The notes beneath the pieces are model-generated. The model saw only the letters and a program-made list of their open reading frames with translations. It ran no database searches and was not told the DNA's origin. Source: Coptodactyla brooksi (taxonomy: Eukaryota > Arthropoda > Insecta > Coleoptera > Scarabaeidae). From it: a stretch of 22,378 nucleotides of DNA. A program made the position numbers and the translations under genes. Positions 9,855 to 19,324 of this stretch are shown one piece after another. Every line of letters starts with the position of its first letter. The stretch's first letter is position 1. Location of the stretch: positions 1-22,378 of the forward strand of contig JAWQRM010000472.1 in NCBI GenBank assembly GCA_033557675.1. Direction: 5' to 3'.

Positions 9855-10690
9855 AAATGTTGACATTTGTATAACTTCAGCCGATAAAGGCGCAGTTACT
9901 ATAGCTCTTAATAGAGCTGACTACATTCAATAAAAAATATTTAATTAATAAATAAAATGTTTGAATTATTAAGTGATAATAATACTTATGTTATTCTGTC
10001 TTTGTACCCCTCTATAGCTATCCAACGTAAAAATAATAAATTAATTAATAATTTAAAGGATAAATCATTTATTGGTAAGAAAACCAAAAAAGAGCTGATG
10101 TGCTATAATGGCACAGTTCCCAAGCTATATGGGCTCCCTAAAATACATAAAGAAGGTATTCTACTCAGACCTATAGTGTTGTGCACGGGTTCACCTTTTT
10201 ATAAGGTGTCTGCTTTTGTCGCAGAAATCCTCATCACTGCGTTCTCTGCATATGCTGATTCTAATGTTCAAGATTCTTTTCCATTTATTCAGTTATATCA
10301 AAATTTTCGAAGACAATGTATTGTTGTCTTTTGATGTGGTATCATTATTTACTAATATTTCCTTAGAATTAATCATAAACATTATTAATGATGAGTGGGA
10401 TGTCATTGATAGCGTCGCCAATATTAGTAAGGAGTTATTCTTAGACATCATCTTGTTCCCTTTTAATAATAATTATTTTGTATATAATTATGTGTGCTAT
10501 AAAGACATTTTTGGTACACCACATGGAATTTCCGAAATATAACTTTAGATTATTTGCTAAAAAAGACAATGGATGACATTGTGTTAACATTGCCACCAGA
10601 CCATATACTACCCTGGATATATTTAATCAATTCAATAATCACGTCCAGTTCACTGTTAAGAGCAGAGAGATAATTCCTTACTATTTTTAC
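9855..10690 (+). pseudogene. Penelope-like reverse transcriptase, frameshifted
   Basis: This would copy element RNA into DNA at a nicked target. Visible parts, in order: ITSADKG near 9871-9891 followed by a stop near 9930; an open frame at 9957-10334 with PKLYGLPKIHKEG (residues 55-67) and RPIV, the hallmark Penelope RT block; a frameshift near 10300; then LLSFDVVSLFTNIS (motif A, Asp40 of the 10216-10542 frame) and FGTPHG (motif B, normally GxPMG). After a stop, motif C appears as TMDDIVLTLPPD with its two Asp codons at 10572-10577, in place of the usual YVDD. Only about 14 codons separate motifs B and C, so roughly 20-30 residues are deleted. LDIFNQFNNHVQFTVKSRE follows in another frame. 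Not functional. Confidence 0.85.
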
Positions 10691-10943
10691 ATATTTTACT
10701 GATCAGACATGTTAATAACCTCTTAATAACCGACTGGTCCCAAAAACCTACTAACTAAGGTAAATGTCTCAATTTTTGCTCTAATCATCCAATCAACCAA
10801 AAACTTAATATAGCCGTTCAAATGAAAAATATACTAAAATTGTCTTACAATAGGTTCCATACACAAGATTTCCTAACTATAAATATAAACTATATAACAT
10901 TCTCCGTAATAATGGTTATCTTCCACATTTACTTGGTAAGCTG

Positions 10944-11444
10944 TTGTATAGCAGCCCTCAAAATAGAAATCCTAGAGGGATTACTGCTCCTCCTCAACAG
11001 ATTGTATATCAAAAATTCCCTTTCACACCAGGTCTATCAAGACAAATCTCAAAAATATTTAATGTTCCAAGCTTAAAGATAGCATATTATAATTTGGAGA
11101 GAGTTGGGAACTTTTTTACCAAGTTGAAACAAGCTACCTCTGCATCTATGATGTCAGGAGCGGTCTATTGTATTACTTGTGAAGATTGTGACTGTAGCTA
11201 TGTAGGTTAAACTAAGGTGTGGTTGATCAATCGTATCAAACAACATATATTAGTTATCAGAAATAATAAACTCAATAGCGCTTTGTGGCAACATGCCATA
11301 AAAAATAATTATATGTTTAAATTTAATGATGTAAAGATCCTTTATAAAAAGAAAAATTTACCTGAAAGACTATTTTTTGAGATGATTGGTATTCAATTTA
11401 CCCCTGACACTGTTAATCTGCGTTCCGATAATCTACTGAATTGA
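10944..11444 (+). pseudogene. Penelope-like linker and GIY-YIG endonuclease, one stop
   Basis: One reading frame of 166 codons interrupted by a single TAA at 11208-11210. The first 88 codons hold the linker, then GAVYCITCEDCDCSYVG, which corresponds to the GIY...YIG pair. The stop replaces the residue that is usually Gln in YIGQTK (a one-base CAA to TAA change). The next 75 codons keep the rest of the fold in the same frame: NRIKQH with the catalytic Arg, the NNKLNSALWQHAI block, and RLFFEMIGI with the metal-binding Glu. The endonuclease nicks the target to prime reverse transcription. Cysteines between GIY and YIG (CEDCDC) match the Cys-rich insert of this family. It is less decayed than the reverse transcriptase upstream. 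The overlapping 84-codon frame at 10822-11076 carries no motif. Confidence 0.85.
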
Positions 11445-11681
11445 ACAACTACAATATTGGCAAGATGTAGAACTTGACCATATTTCCAAAGCGTTGTTCC
11501 TGCAATAACATTTTGGAAATATTTTCAGTTATCAGTTTTGGAAAGTAAAAAACATGGTAACCATAAAAAATTTTTTGGCTACATTAATCAGAAAACTATC
11601 ATAAAATTGGCGGTAACATGTTACTGAAAACTCATTTTATGTACTTCCATCAAGAACTTTCAAAGTTCCGGATCACTGTCA

Positions 11682-11724
11682 GCTCCCGATGACACCGGCT
11701 TTGCCGGCGAAACACGTGTCCAGC
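11682..11724 (+). ncRNA. Hammerhead-like ribozyme in Penelope 3' terminal region
   Basis: About 240 bp after the endonuclease frame. CCGATGA (11686-11692) stands where CUGAUGA is expected (U4 to C). A strong stem II follows, with CCGGC (11695-11699) paired to GCCGG (11703-11707), then GAA, the palindromic stem III ACACGTGT (11712-11719) and C at 11720, giving the GUC cleavage triplet. A short self-complementary stem III is the known Penelope form that works as a dimer. The U4 to C change should impair cleavage. Confidence 0.6.
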
Positions 11725-11814
11725 AATTAAAAACCATTGTTTTGGTGAAGTGGCAACCAGTGACCAGTTGACTTGAGAACTTCAGTTACATAATAATAAT
11801 AATACATAATAATT

Positions 11815-12590
11815 TCTTAATTTCTCCAAATCAACACGCTATGAAAATATTTGAATTAGATTAAAATTCAGCTGCCTAAAAGTAGTGTCAAAAAGGCACT
11901 TAAACCTGTTAAGTGGTATAAACCTTGTAAAGTAATGTTATTTAGCAAAGCCCTCACTAGTATAAGAAAATTGCAGCAACACACTTTGCTAGCTACTAAT
12001 CGTTTAATAAAATAAATTCTATCTTCTTTTGTTACATAAAATTATGTAAAAATAGCTACTTTCAGATGTATGGATTTTTTTTATTATAGTTTATACATAG
12101 TTAAACCATTATGCGAAAAATAACCATTGTCTAGAAAAATTCAATTTAAAAGCTTGTAAATAACACGAAAGAAAACAAATTGTCCTTTAAACTATTTGAG
12201 CGACCCATCGTAAACTTCCTCGTAGCTGAGGTAGTCCATTCGGTCATAACAACAGGGAGACCTTTTTGGAGAAATAAAAGTGATCCTTTAACGAATAAAA
12301 CTGAAAGCAAGTAGATGGGCCGTCCGGGTAGGTTTAGCCCCCTTCTAATATTCTACAGTTTTCCTTCCAGATCATATTTGTTTTATTTTCTATCGTTTTT
12401 TATACCTTTTTCGATTGTCATGCATTCTTACTAGTTACTGACCTATAACAAATACGCATACGCATCCAATCTAAACTAGTTATTGCAGTATGTAATAACA
12501 AACTACAAATTACTAGAAGGAAAACTCATAAATAAGACAGTCTGTTTTAAACTTAGTTTATTTGGTATTCAGTAATTAGGCGTGCCTCAG
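11815..12590. other. AT-rich stretch with nothing recognised
   Basis: No frame above 60 codons, no motif, no clear repeat. Confidence 0.5.
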
Positions 12591-12592
12591 AG

Positions 12593-12645
12593 AACAATTT
12601 TTGAAAAACAATTTGTTGAAAAACAATTTGTTGAAAAACAATTTG
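12593..12645. repeat. Three tandem copies of a 15-bp unit
   Basis: TTGAAAAACAATTTG is repeated exactly three times (12601-12645), preceded by a partial copy (ACAATTT). It would translate as LLKNN repeats in the 127-codon plus frame starting at 12601, but that frame has no other protein-like feature and is not called as a gene. Confidence 0.85.
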
Positions 12646-12659
12646 TTAGTATTAAGATG

Positions 12660-13560
12660 GCCACGCTTTGGATACTATCAATTTTTTATTTCTCCGTTCA
12701 GTGGCGTGCGCTATTGGCTTCTAGAAATACCTTGTGCTAAAGGCGAAAAAGCTGAAAGCAGAAGGCTTAGCATTTTTCAACTGCAGGACACCTTAATTAA
12801 GGATGCCCGTCACGTCTTTGTAATTTGTACGGGCGACGGTACCCTGCGCAAAAAATCGACATTCTCGTTCGTTCGTCCTCCGAGAAACGTAACGCAGGTC
12901 CGGACTCGGATGCGCTTTCTGACAATTTACATGCACTCGATCCGCTGGGGCTCCTGCGCAGATAATGGTTTAATTTTAAAATAAACTGCTTAAAATGCAT
13001 TGCGGCTTGTTTGAAAATCCCGTCGCAGTGGTCCAGAAAAGAATACCTAAAACTAGCCGGAAAATCTCTTCATCCGGTCCTTTTTCGCAAAGCTTCTGTT
13101 TTTATGTGTACACATTCACGAAGTCTGCAACATTTAACGCGCCACAAGCGGAAAACAGGCAAAGAAGGCGCTAAAACGCGTAGGATAGTTAATGTAAAAT
13201 TGACGTACGTGCATTATAGATAAGAGTGGAATAAGGCAACCCGATGGAAAGAAAGGAAAAATGTATTTTTAATAACGCACAATCAATCTTCATAATATTG
13301 TGGCTGGTACGGCCGCATCGAAATAATATTATGCAGGTGGTCCCGACGGGATGCCTTACGATAGAACAGGATGACGAACAGCCTACCTCGGATCGCGGAA
13401 GATGAAAGAGAGAGATCGCCCGAAAGTCATTTGTCATGCGACGTCGCCGGGAAGCTTTTCCAAGACGTCGCGGCGCTTACTCGCAACGAATATTGGAAGT
13501 ATTTCGCCCTGGTGGCGTAGACCCAAAGGAAAAGTCAAGTCATCTTAGCGTCTTCTTCAG
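12660..13560. other. Long GC-elevated island, no convincing gene
   Basis: The longest GC-enriched block in the window, with CpG-rich words (GACGTCGCCGGG, GACGTCGCGGCG near 13440-13475). Open frames of 127, 67, 70 and 82 codons overlap on both strands, as expected where GC lowers stop frequency. None shows a domain, signal peptide or splice-supported continuation that I can recognise. GACGTCGC occurs twice (13440-13447, 13463-13470). It could be conserved regulatory DNA, a promoter or 5' exon of an unseen gene, or an old gene fragment. Confidence 0.3.
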
Positions 13561-14400
13561 CTTCAACTTCTCTTTTTGGGGAAGAGAAACGCATAAAAAT
13601 CAATAGTGATATTCAAACCGATAGTGTATTATCAAACGCAGTAGTACCTATTCCTAAGGAATATTTTACGTTTATTCAAAAGGAAGATTGTATTAAGTTT
13701 GTTCATATAAGTACCTCAAGCATACTTTTATGACACACAAAGTAAGGTTAATATTGCGAAGCTTATAAGGCTGTGTTTACTGAAGCTTGATTTTTCAACC
13801 TGTTAGCACGATTAATACACTTTAGCAAAAGTGGAATTGTGCTACGAAATTTTGCAATGGCATTATTGGAAATATTCAAAAGCACACAACACAAACAACT
13901 GTTAGAAAGAGCACTTTAGAAAATCTAATAGAACCATTTAACTGGCTTTCCGTATATAAAGGTAAATCAAAGGTAGATTAAAAATATCCAATGCATTTTC
14001 ACTGTCATTAATACACTTTCATTATACACCCTCATTAATTATACTCATTATTACTTTAGATAATAACATTACCCTCGTTATTCTCGAATTTGGATACTAA
14101 AAACCCTGAAAGGATTTTTAGTTCCTTACCTTTTTATCCTAAAGTTGCAGTCATCTTCGTAAACTTATATTACCTCTTTTCCCCAATATTAAATAAAAAG
14201 AGCTTTATCTATTATGGCTGGGGTTTAGGAGTGTGTACATCGGTCGATAAAACAGGAAATAAGTAACATAATTCATTGTCATTCATTTGTAAGAAAGGCA
14301 GACATTTTTTTTATGCGGATTGAAAAGGTGTAATCTTAGAATTCTTTTAGTAAACCTTTCGATTTTTGAATAAGCACATATTGTATTATTCATCCTGTTT
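13561..14400. other. No recognised feature
   Basis: AT-rich sequence without frames or motifs. A small hairpin lies at about 14096-14122 (ACTAAAAACC against GGATTTTTAGT). Nothing else was seen. Confidence 0.45.
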
Positions 14401-14427
14401 TGACGAAAACATTTAGTTTTTGTGGTT

Positions 14428-14460
14428 CACGGCGCATTTCGTCTTTACGACATTATCAAG
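14428..14460 (-). ncRNA. Degenerate hammerhead-like motif after Penelope scrap
   Basis: Read on the minus strand: CTTGATAATGTC, loop GTAAA, GAC, GAAATGCGCCGTG. Stem II GTC/GAC and GAAA are kept, but the CUGANGA core has one extra T and a G to A change. It sits directly downstream of the minus-strand coding scrap at 14461-14646, the same order as in the larger Penelope copy. Confidence 0.35.
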
Positions 14461-14646
14461 TGAATAAATTTTGTGGATTTTGGGCGCTTTATATATTTGT
14501 CTGGAACTTTTCCAGAGGGAAAACAATAGTGTCCTTATGGCTATTAATTTGCACGTTGATGACGTCACGGGTTTTTCTATGTTTGTAGATTTCTAGGGCT
14601 TCTTTAGTGTTCAGTTTATTACCTCTTCCTCGAATTGCCAATACTG
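14461..14646 (-). pseudogene. Penelope-like tail fragment, minus-strand copy
   Basis: The minus strand reads VLAIRGRGNKLNT, KEALEIYKHRKTRDVINVQI and on to a stop near 14490. The same peptide, slightly different, is encoded on the plus strand at 14705-14841, which supports a real protein origin. The LNT.EAL.IYK pattern recalls the short tail after the GIY-YIG domain in Penelope-like proteins. The hammerhead-like motif just downstream agrees with this. Assignment is by context rather than by a catalytic motif. It may belong to a different Penelope subfamily from the 9600-11790 copy. Confidence 0.45.
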
Positions 14647-14704
14647 CCCTTGTATCACCTCAATAAATACCAGTACAAGCCTAGCACCATAGAGGATACA
14701 ATGA

Positions 14705-14890
14705 CAGTGTTGGTAATTCAAGGAAAAGGTAATAAACTGAACACTGGGGAAGCTCTAAAATTCTACAAACGTAGAAAAACCCATGATCTCATCAGCATGC
14801 AAATCAACAGCAATCAGGACATTATTTTTATCCTTCTTTAAAAGTTCCAGAGACGTATGTAAGGCGCCTAAGATCCACAGCATTTATTTA
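14705..14890 (+). pseudogene. Penelope-like tail fragment, inverted second copy
   Basis: An inverted copy of 14461-14646, separated from it by a 58-bp spacer. The plus strand reads VLVIQGKGNKLNT, GEALKFYKRRKTHDLISMQI and stops at 14839-14841. DNA similarity continues past the stop to about 14890. No hammerhead-like motif remains downstream of this copy. Confidence 0.45.
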
Positions 14891-15366
14891 CTTCTTAACC
14901 ATATTTTTATTGCTTCTGTCGAATTAATTGTGATCGTTTTTAGAAAGCGTATGAAATTTTACGTTTATTTAGTTTAACACTATAATCGTTTATAATTTAT
15001 ATTATAATTGAAGTATATTTTAGTATAATCATTACTACTTATTTTTCAGCTGAATTTATAGGATGTTTAGTGAAATATTCAGTAAAATCCCGGTTTTGTA
15101 AGTATGCTTTTATTATGGAAACAAATATTTGCAATTTTAGCACTACATAAAATTAATACTGTGTTAGATATGTTTTTAAGAACAATTACAACTCGTCAAA
15201 GCATCAATTGCACCAGACGTTTCGAATATTCGGGTGTAATAACGCTGTATTAGGCTTGTTTATGATTTCAATCAACTGAATATTGTTACTTGGATTTTCT
15301 AGCGGTACCCTTACTTTAATTACTTTTGTTATGATGTCATCATTTGTCGAACAAAAACAAACTTTT

Positions 15367-15426
15367 CGGTTTTGATGTAGTGGTGACAATCATGTAAACT
15401 CTGTTACTAAACCAAAAGTTCCAGAA
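15367..15426 (+). repeat. Penelope-like terminal-repeat fragment
   Basis: CGGTTTTGATGTAGTGGTGA and the following TCTGTTACTAAACCAAAAGTTCC match 8836-8889 (plus) and, inverted, 6091-6144 and about 20565-20620. The sequence just before it (about 15330-15360) may be a ruined hammerhead core. The 61-codon minus frame over it (15204-15389) is a shadow. Confidence 0.55.
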
Positions 15427-15687
15427 ATCTTCAATCCCGTTAAAGTGTTTATCTGGTATAGCAGAATATATTGTTTTCCATAACTATCAAAACAAAAAAT
15501 TTTTTATTGAAAGTATTCACAATTAATTTACTTTATAACGTAACTGTCATTCCTTAAAATGAAGACAATTTTTCATTTGCAAAATAAAAAGATCTTTCTT
15601 AAAGTTGCCACTGATTGCCTGGTTTTACTTATATATTTAACAGGTGTGTAAATGCTATTCTTCAGGCTTTTTTATTTTATTTATTGT

Positions 15688-15730
15688 GGCTTAACCGGTT
15701 TCGACTCTTTTCAGGGCATTATCAGAAGCC
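15688..15730 (-). ncRNA. Hammerhead-like ribozyme motif, left arm
   Basis: Minus strand: stem I GGCTT (15726-15730) pairs perfectly with AAGCC (15688-15692). Core CTGATAA (G8 to A), degraded stem II, GAA, then self-complementary stem III AACCGGTT at 15693-15700. Complementary stem I arms make chance resemblance unlikely. The G8 change should inactivate it. Confidence 0.6.
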
Positions 15731-15889
15731 CTAAAATGTAAACCTACAGATATTACAAAATGTGTTAATATGTACATGATTGGTTATAAAAGGTATGAAA
15801 TATGAACTAAATTTCCGTAATAATATTCTAAGTTGCCAGTCAGAAAATTAAAATCATTAAGTAAAGCGTTATCGAAAATTACATTGAAC

Positions 15890-16358
15890 GAAATTATTAT
15901 GTTAAAATCTAGTGTGAATTTCATTAGAAAATGTGTATAAAACAAAGCGAAGGTGTTACTTATAAGTGAAATTAGTGACGTAACAACTTAAAATAAAATA
16001 AATTATGTAAGGTGCTTCAAAATTCAAAAACAGAAATAAAATTTACTTCACTTTGTTTTCTGTTTATATTCATAATATTTTCTAATGAAATTCATACTAG
16101 ATTTTAACATAATAATTTCTTTCAATATTAAAATCTATTGTGGACGAAATTATTATGTTAAAATCTAGTGTGAATTTCATTAGAAAACGCATATAAAACA
16201 GTAAATTATATTTCTGTTTTTTAATTTTAAGACACCCCAATAATTTATTTTATTTTAAGTTAGGTTACATTACTAATTTCATTTATAGTTAACACCTTCG
16301 CTTTGTTTTATACATATTTTCTAATGAAGTTCACGGTAGACTTTAACATCATAACTTC
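15890..16358. repeat. Four copies of a 42-bp module in alternating orientation
   Basis: A module starting GAAATTATTATGTTAAAATC and ending CATTAGAAAA is at 15890-15931 (+), 16078-16119 (-), 16146-16187 (+) and 16317-16358 (-). Copies 1 and 3 look almost identical. The alternation gives a palindrome inside a palindrome. Confidence 0.85.
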
Positions 16359-16517
16359 GTTCAATGTCATTTTCTATAACACTTTACTTAATGAATTTAA
16401 TTTTCTTATGGATAACTTAAAATATTATTACAGAAATTTAGTTTATATTTCACACTTTTATAAACAATCATGTGCACATCAGCACATTTTATACTATTCA
16501 TAATTTTACAATTTAGA

Positions 16518-16557
16518 GCTTCTGATGATGACCTAAAAAAATCGAAATCGGTCAAGC
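16518..16557 (+). ncRNA. Hammerhead-like ribozyme motif, right arm, core intact
   Basis: Stem I GCTT (16518-16521) pairs with AAGC (16554-16557). The core is CTGATGA (16522-16528). Stem II is weak, GACC against AATC (the other copies suggest GACC/GGTC originally). GAA is at 16544-16546, A15.1 at 16547, stem III is ATCGGT, and C is at 16553, giving the GUC site. It is the best core in the window. One extra T separates the core from stem II. Confidence 0.65.
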
Positions 16558-16619
16558 CACAATGAATACAACAAAAAAGTCAGAAGAATATTATTTACAT
16601 ACCTATTAAATGTAAAAAT

Positions 16620-17035
16620 ATCTTTCTCTTCGTTCGTTTTCGATTTTCCAAGGTATTTATGGCTGACTTCGGAAATGCACTACTACAATGTTTGTATACA
16701 ATTCTACTGCAATGTCTTAACCTCACACATGCACAACATTAAACAACATTGTAAACATACGCTTTGCATGGTTTCGCGTTATCGAATGCTACTCGTGCAA
16801 AGTATGCCATTTAACATGACATTGAGTGAAGTGGCCACGAATGTTGCAAAAGAAATTTTGTCAAAAAGTTTATTAGATTGATTTGAACATCTAGAAACGA
16901 AAAAGGAAAATCTAGAAAAGTATTTCTGAAATGCTAAAATACCTTAAAGAAAGAAATTCTTATAAAGACTTTTATAAGAATGTTCTATTTTTTTTACAAT
17001 AACATAGTAATATTAAAAGTACGTATATTGAATAA
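16620..17035. other. No recognised feature
   Basis: It contains a 68-codon plus frame (16675-16881) with no domain, Cys/His-containing but not in a zinc-finger spacing. It is not called as a gene. Confidence 0.4.
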
Positions 17036-17196
17036 CATTCAATTTTTTTTTCGTTGAAAATATTGTAAATTAACAAAGTTACGGCCACTTTAAGGAAACC
17101 TAATTTTTCAGAGATGTTGTACGGTATCCACGACAGCTCTAAACCAAATCATCTGATATCAAGATCCAAAAAGATTCTGTTAGCATACGAATGTAT

Positions 17197-17352
17197 CTTG
17201 TTCGTGAACGAAGAATTTTTTGAAAAAAATAACTTTTGACAAACTAGCGGCTGTTTTAAGGAAAAGTGCGACTTTTGGGGCCCTTATTTTTGAATTTTTT
17301 TCAATAAAAAATGGTTTTCAGTAAAATTAAAAACCCTTCGTTCACGAACAAG
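17197..17352. repeat. Inverted repeat with perfect 17-bp arms
   Basis: CTTGTTCGTGAACGAAG (17197-17213) and its exact complement (17336-17352) flank 122 bp. Each arm is itself centred on the dyad TTCGTGAACGAA. Weaker inverted similarity continues outward (ATTCTGTTAGCATAC against ATTCTGTGTATCAA on the other strand). The whole of about 17040-17460 may be one small non-autonomous element. No coding potential. Confidence 0.7.
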
Positions 17353-17459
17353 CCCTTGATACACAGAATAAGCACAAGAAAATTGTGGGTCGATTATGCA
17401 ACTTCGCTGTACTTGCCTGTCAAATGCTAAATTGTATCAACAATGTTAGTGATGCCTAT

Positions 17460-17826
17460 TAATGTTGCTTCCCAAAATCAGCCATTTTTTAATTTCCTAA
17501 TTTTCTTTCCATATTATTACTATCTCTATTTACAACTATATTTACTTAAATTTGATAAGGCATTTGTGTCCACAATGATGGAGCTACATCCTTAATTATC
17601 TCAAAGTCAACAGAAAGCCATTTCCAATCTCAATGATATATTTAATCCTAAAGCAGCAACGTTTGCTCTTATGAATGAGGAAACCGTTAGCATAAATGAC
17701 AAGAGTGAGCTGTTTCGTTCTACCAACCAATTTGATAAACGATACCAATGATTGCTTTTCTAAGTTAGTTAAATGGTTCTTATAAGCATTTGATGTAAAA
17801 CGAATAGATACCAGAGAACAGAGATT
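17460..17826. other. No recognised feature
   Basis: AT-rich unique-looking DNA. No gene or repeat seen. Confidence 0.45.
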
Positions 17827-17918
17827 TTTTTAATAAAACGAAAACTCTTTTATTAAAAAGATCATTGTTGTTTCTGGGCTAGCAACGAAAATTGCTAGCC
17901 CAGCTACTAGCTAGTAGC
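17827..17918. repeat. Cluster of perfect hairpins
   Basis: Three adjacent dyads. TTTTTAATAAAA (17827-17838) pairs perfectly with 17848-17859. CTGGGCTAGCAA (17874-17885) pairs perfectly with 17892-17903 around a 6-nt loop CGAAAA. GCTACTAGCTAGTAGC (17903-17918) is a perfect 16-bp palindrome. The second hairpin is followed within 4-8 bases by CTAG, as at a Helitron 3' end, but no Helitron 5' TC end or helicase frame was seen. Confidence 0.8.
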
Positions 17919-18029
17919 AAAACTGCTACAGCTTTTAAAGAATTATTACCTTTTTTATATTAGTATTTAAGCGTATCGCCCTACTAGCTTATTTTTATTT
18001 ATTGTATTTATTTCTACCTTTAATACTCG

Positions 18030-18300
18030 GTCTATCGTCTTAGCCTCTCAACGTGTTTCAAGATTCCATAATTCACCACGGCATTCCGACGGTGGAAGTT
18101 CGTTTTATGAAGATATGTTCGGGATGTGAGGCGTGAATGACGGGGATACCGGGAGCGAGCCAGGATTTGGAATGTGCATATTATTGCCAAAGAATAGCAC
18201 CTATAAGTCGGATATTTGAATAGGTCCACCCATTCGGATAATTTAATGCTTGGAAGTATGTAATGCACCCGCATTAGTGACCTCTACGTCTTCATATAAA
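18030..18300. other. GC-elevated non-coding island
   Basis: Composition rises sharply here (for example GACGGGGATACCGGGAGCGA at 18138-18157). The 80-codon minus frame (18032-18274) has no domain. It has the same character as the other islands and no repeat similarity. The DNA between it and the next island (18301-18699) holds nothing recognisable. Confidence 0.3.
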
Positions 18301-18699
18301 TACCTGCGATTCGGAGAAATGCTGCTTACCGTAGCAGTATAATCGTGTGATAAAGCGGTATTGGAAGTGGGTCATTTCCGTCATTTGCTGGTTTATATAT
18401 GAGAACTTTTATTTCCTATAATAGCGGTAATAATGTTATCAAGTTTGCCTGAGTATAAATAATTCAGTTACCCCCAATTCTTAGTGTAAGGATAATCTTA
18501 CTATTTTTCTGAACATATATGTCATTTGACAAAGTTATACTTTATGGATAGGTTGAAATTTAAAATAGTTACATTGTGTCATGTTTTCAAAACAATTTGC
18601 ATTGTACACTAAATCCACTCCAACCCAAATTGTTGCAGATAATTAATATTAGAATTACTACTGGAATGTAATTGTTATTAATAAACGCAAACTTTGATG

Positions 18700-19140
18700 T
18701 CTCCGGCATCTGTGGCTTTTCCGCTTATAAATAGTTAGCGAATAGTAAAGTCCTAATTAAATAGCGATGTCATCATCCCTTACTGTTACCTGCAGGATGC
18801 TAAATTCTCCAAACGTGCCCGTTATTTGGCAAATTACAATACAACGTCTAACCAACGACACGTTTACATCCAAAGTTTATATTTACCGTATTTAGGCTTT
18901 TCGTTTCATTGATTGACAAAACGCTAGCAGTTCGTGCTCGCTTCGAAGCAAAGCCAACCCTGGATTTCGTTTTTTCCTTTGACGTTCGTTTTTCGAGTAT
19001 TGGAATTTTTTTAGCGAAATAACTCCCGTCCTGCTAACGTAATTTTCTTTCACCTCTTTGCTCTCTTCGCTTCCGACAGGCAGGGTTATTGTGTTAAGAC
19101 CCTCGTTGCAGTTTAAAACACAAGCGGAGTAAAGGATTTT
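18700..19140. other. GC-elevated non-coding island with TGATTGACA site
   Basis: Mixed-composition DNA with a TGATTGACA word near 18910-18918, which fits an Extradenticle/Homothorax-type site, and CG-containing words around 18940-18975 and 19070-19130. No frame above 60 codons. The regulatory role is inferred. Confidence 0.3.
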
Positions 19141-19324
19141 CGAGGGTGTTTTTTTAACATAATTTACCGGTCTTCCTTAGGAACTCATCTTAATCCATTA
19201 ACGGTGCTGTCTTCTACCTATTCACAGACTTGCCCCCCTTTTCCTATCTAAATTTCCTCTTTGACACTTTGATATTTATGACGGAGCACAAAAATTATCA
19301 TAAAGGTGAAAAACGCCTCATGAA

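Larger units (their letters stand above)
9600..11790 (+). mobile_element. Penelope-like retroelement (RT plus GIY-YIG), mutated
   Basis: A plus-strand element with the domain order of Penelope/Neptune-type retroelements: an upstream conserved ITSADKG block, reverse transcriptase, linker, GIY-YIG endonuclease, then a hammerhead-like motif and a short (TAA)n tail at about 11790-11813. The 5' limit is uncertain. It lies between 9317 and 9600, or as far left as 8737 if the terminal-repeat-like piece there belongs to this copy. The protein is broken by several frameshifts and stops and one internal deletion, so the copy is dead, though the endonuclease part is nearly intact. Confidence 0.85.
15638..16609. 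mobile_element. Nested palindromic element with ribozyme-like motifs in both arms
   Basis: The left arm (15638 to about 16070) and right arm (about 16190-16609) are inverted copies along nearly their whole length. Examples are ATTGTGGCTTAACCGGTTTC against 16540-16563, and AAAACAAAGCGAAGGTGTTA (15940-15959) against its complement at about 16290-16310. The central 120 bp is a second palindrome. A 42-bp module occurs four times with alternating strand. Each arm carries a hammerhead-like motif near its outer end. There is no coding frame; the 66-codon frame at 16303-16503 falls inside the right arm. It shares terminal sequence (TAAATAATATTCT, then CTTGACC.GTTTCGA) with the element at 20240-20385. 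Confidence 0.8.

Noticed and set aside
12601..12984. 127-codon plus-strand open frame, the longest in the window
   Set aside because: It starts in a 15-bp tandem repeat, shows no domain, and overlaps open frames on the other strand in a GC-rich block where stops are rare.
16675..16881. 68-codon plus frame with several Cys and His residues
   Set aside because: Spacing does not fit a zinc finger, and no homologue is recognised.
18032..18274. 80-codon minus frame
   Set aside because: No domain and no splice or neighbour support; more likely part of a non-coding island.
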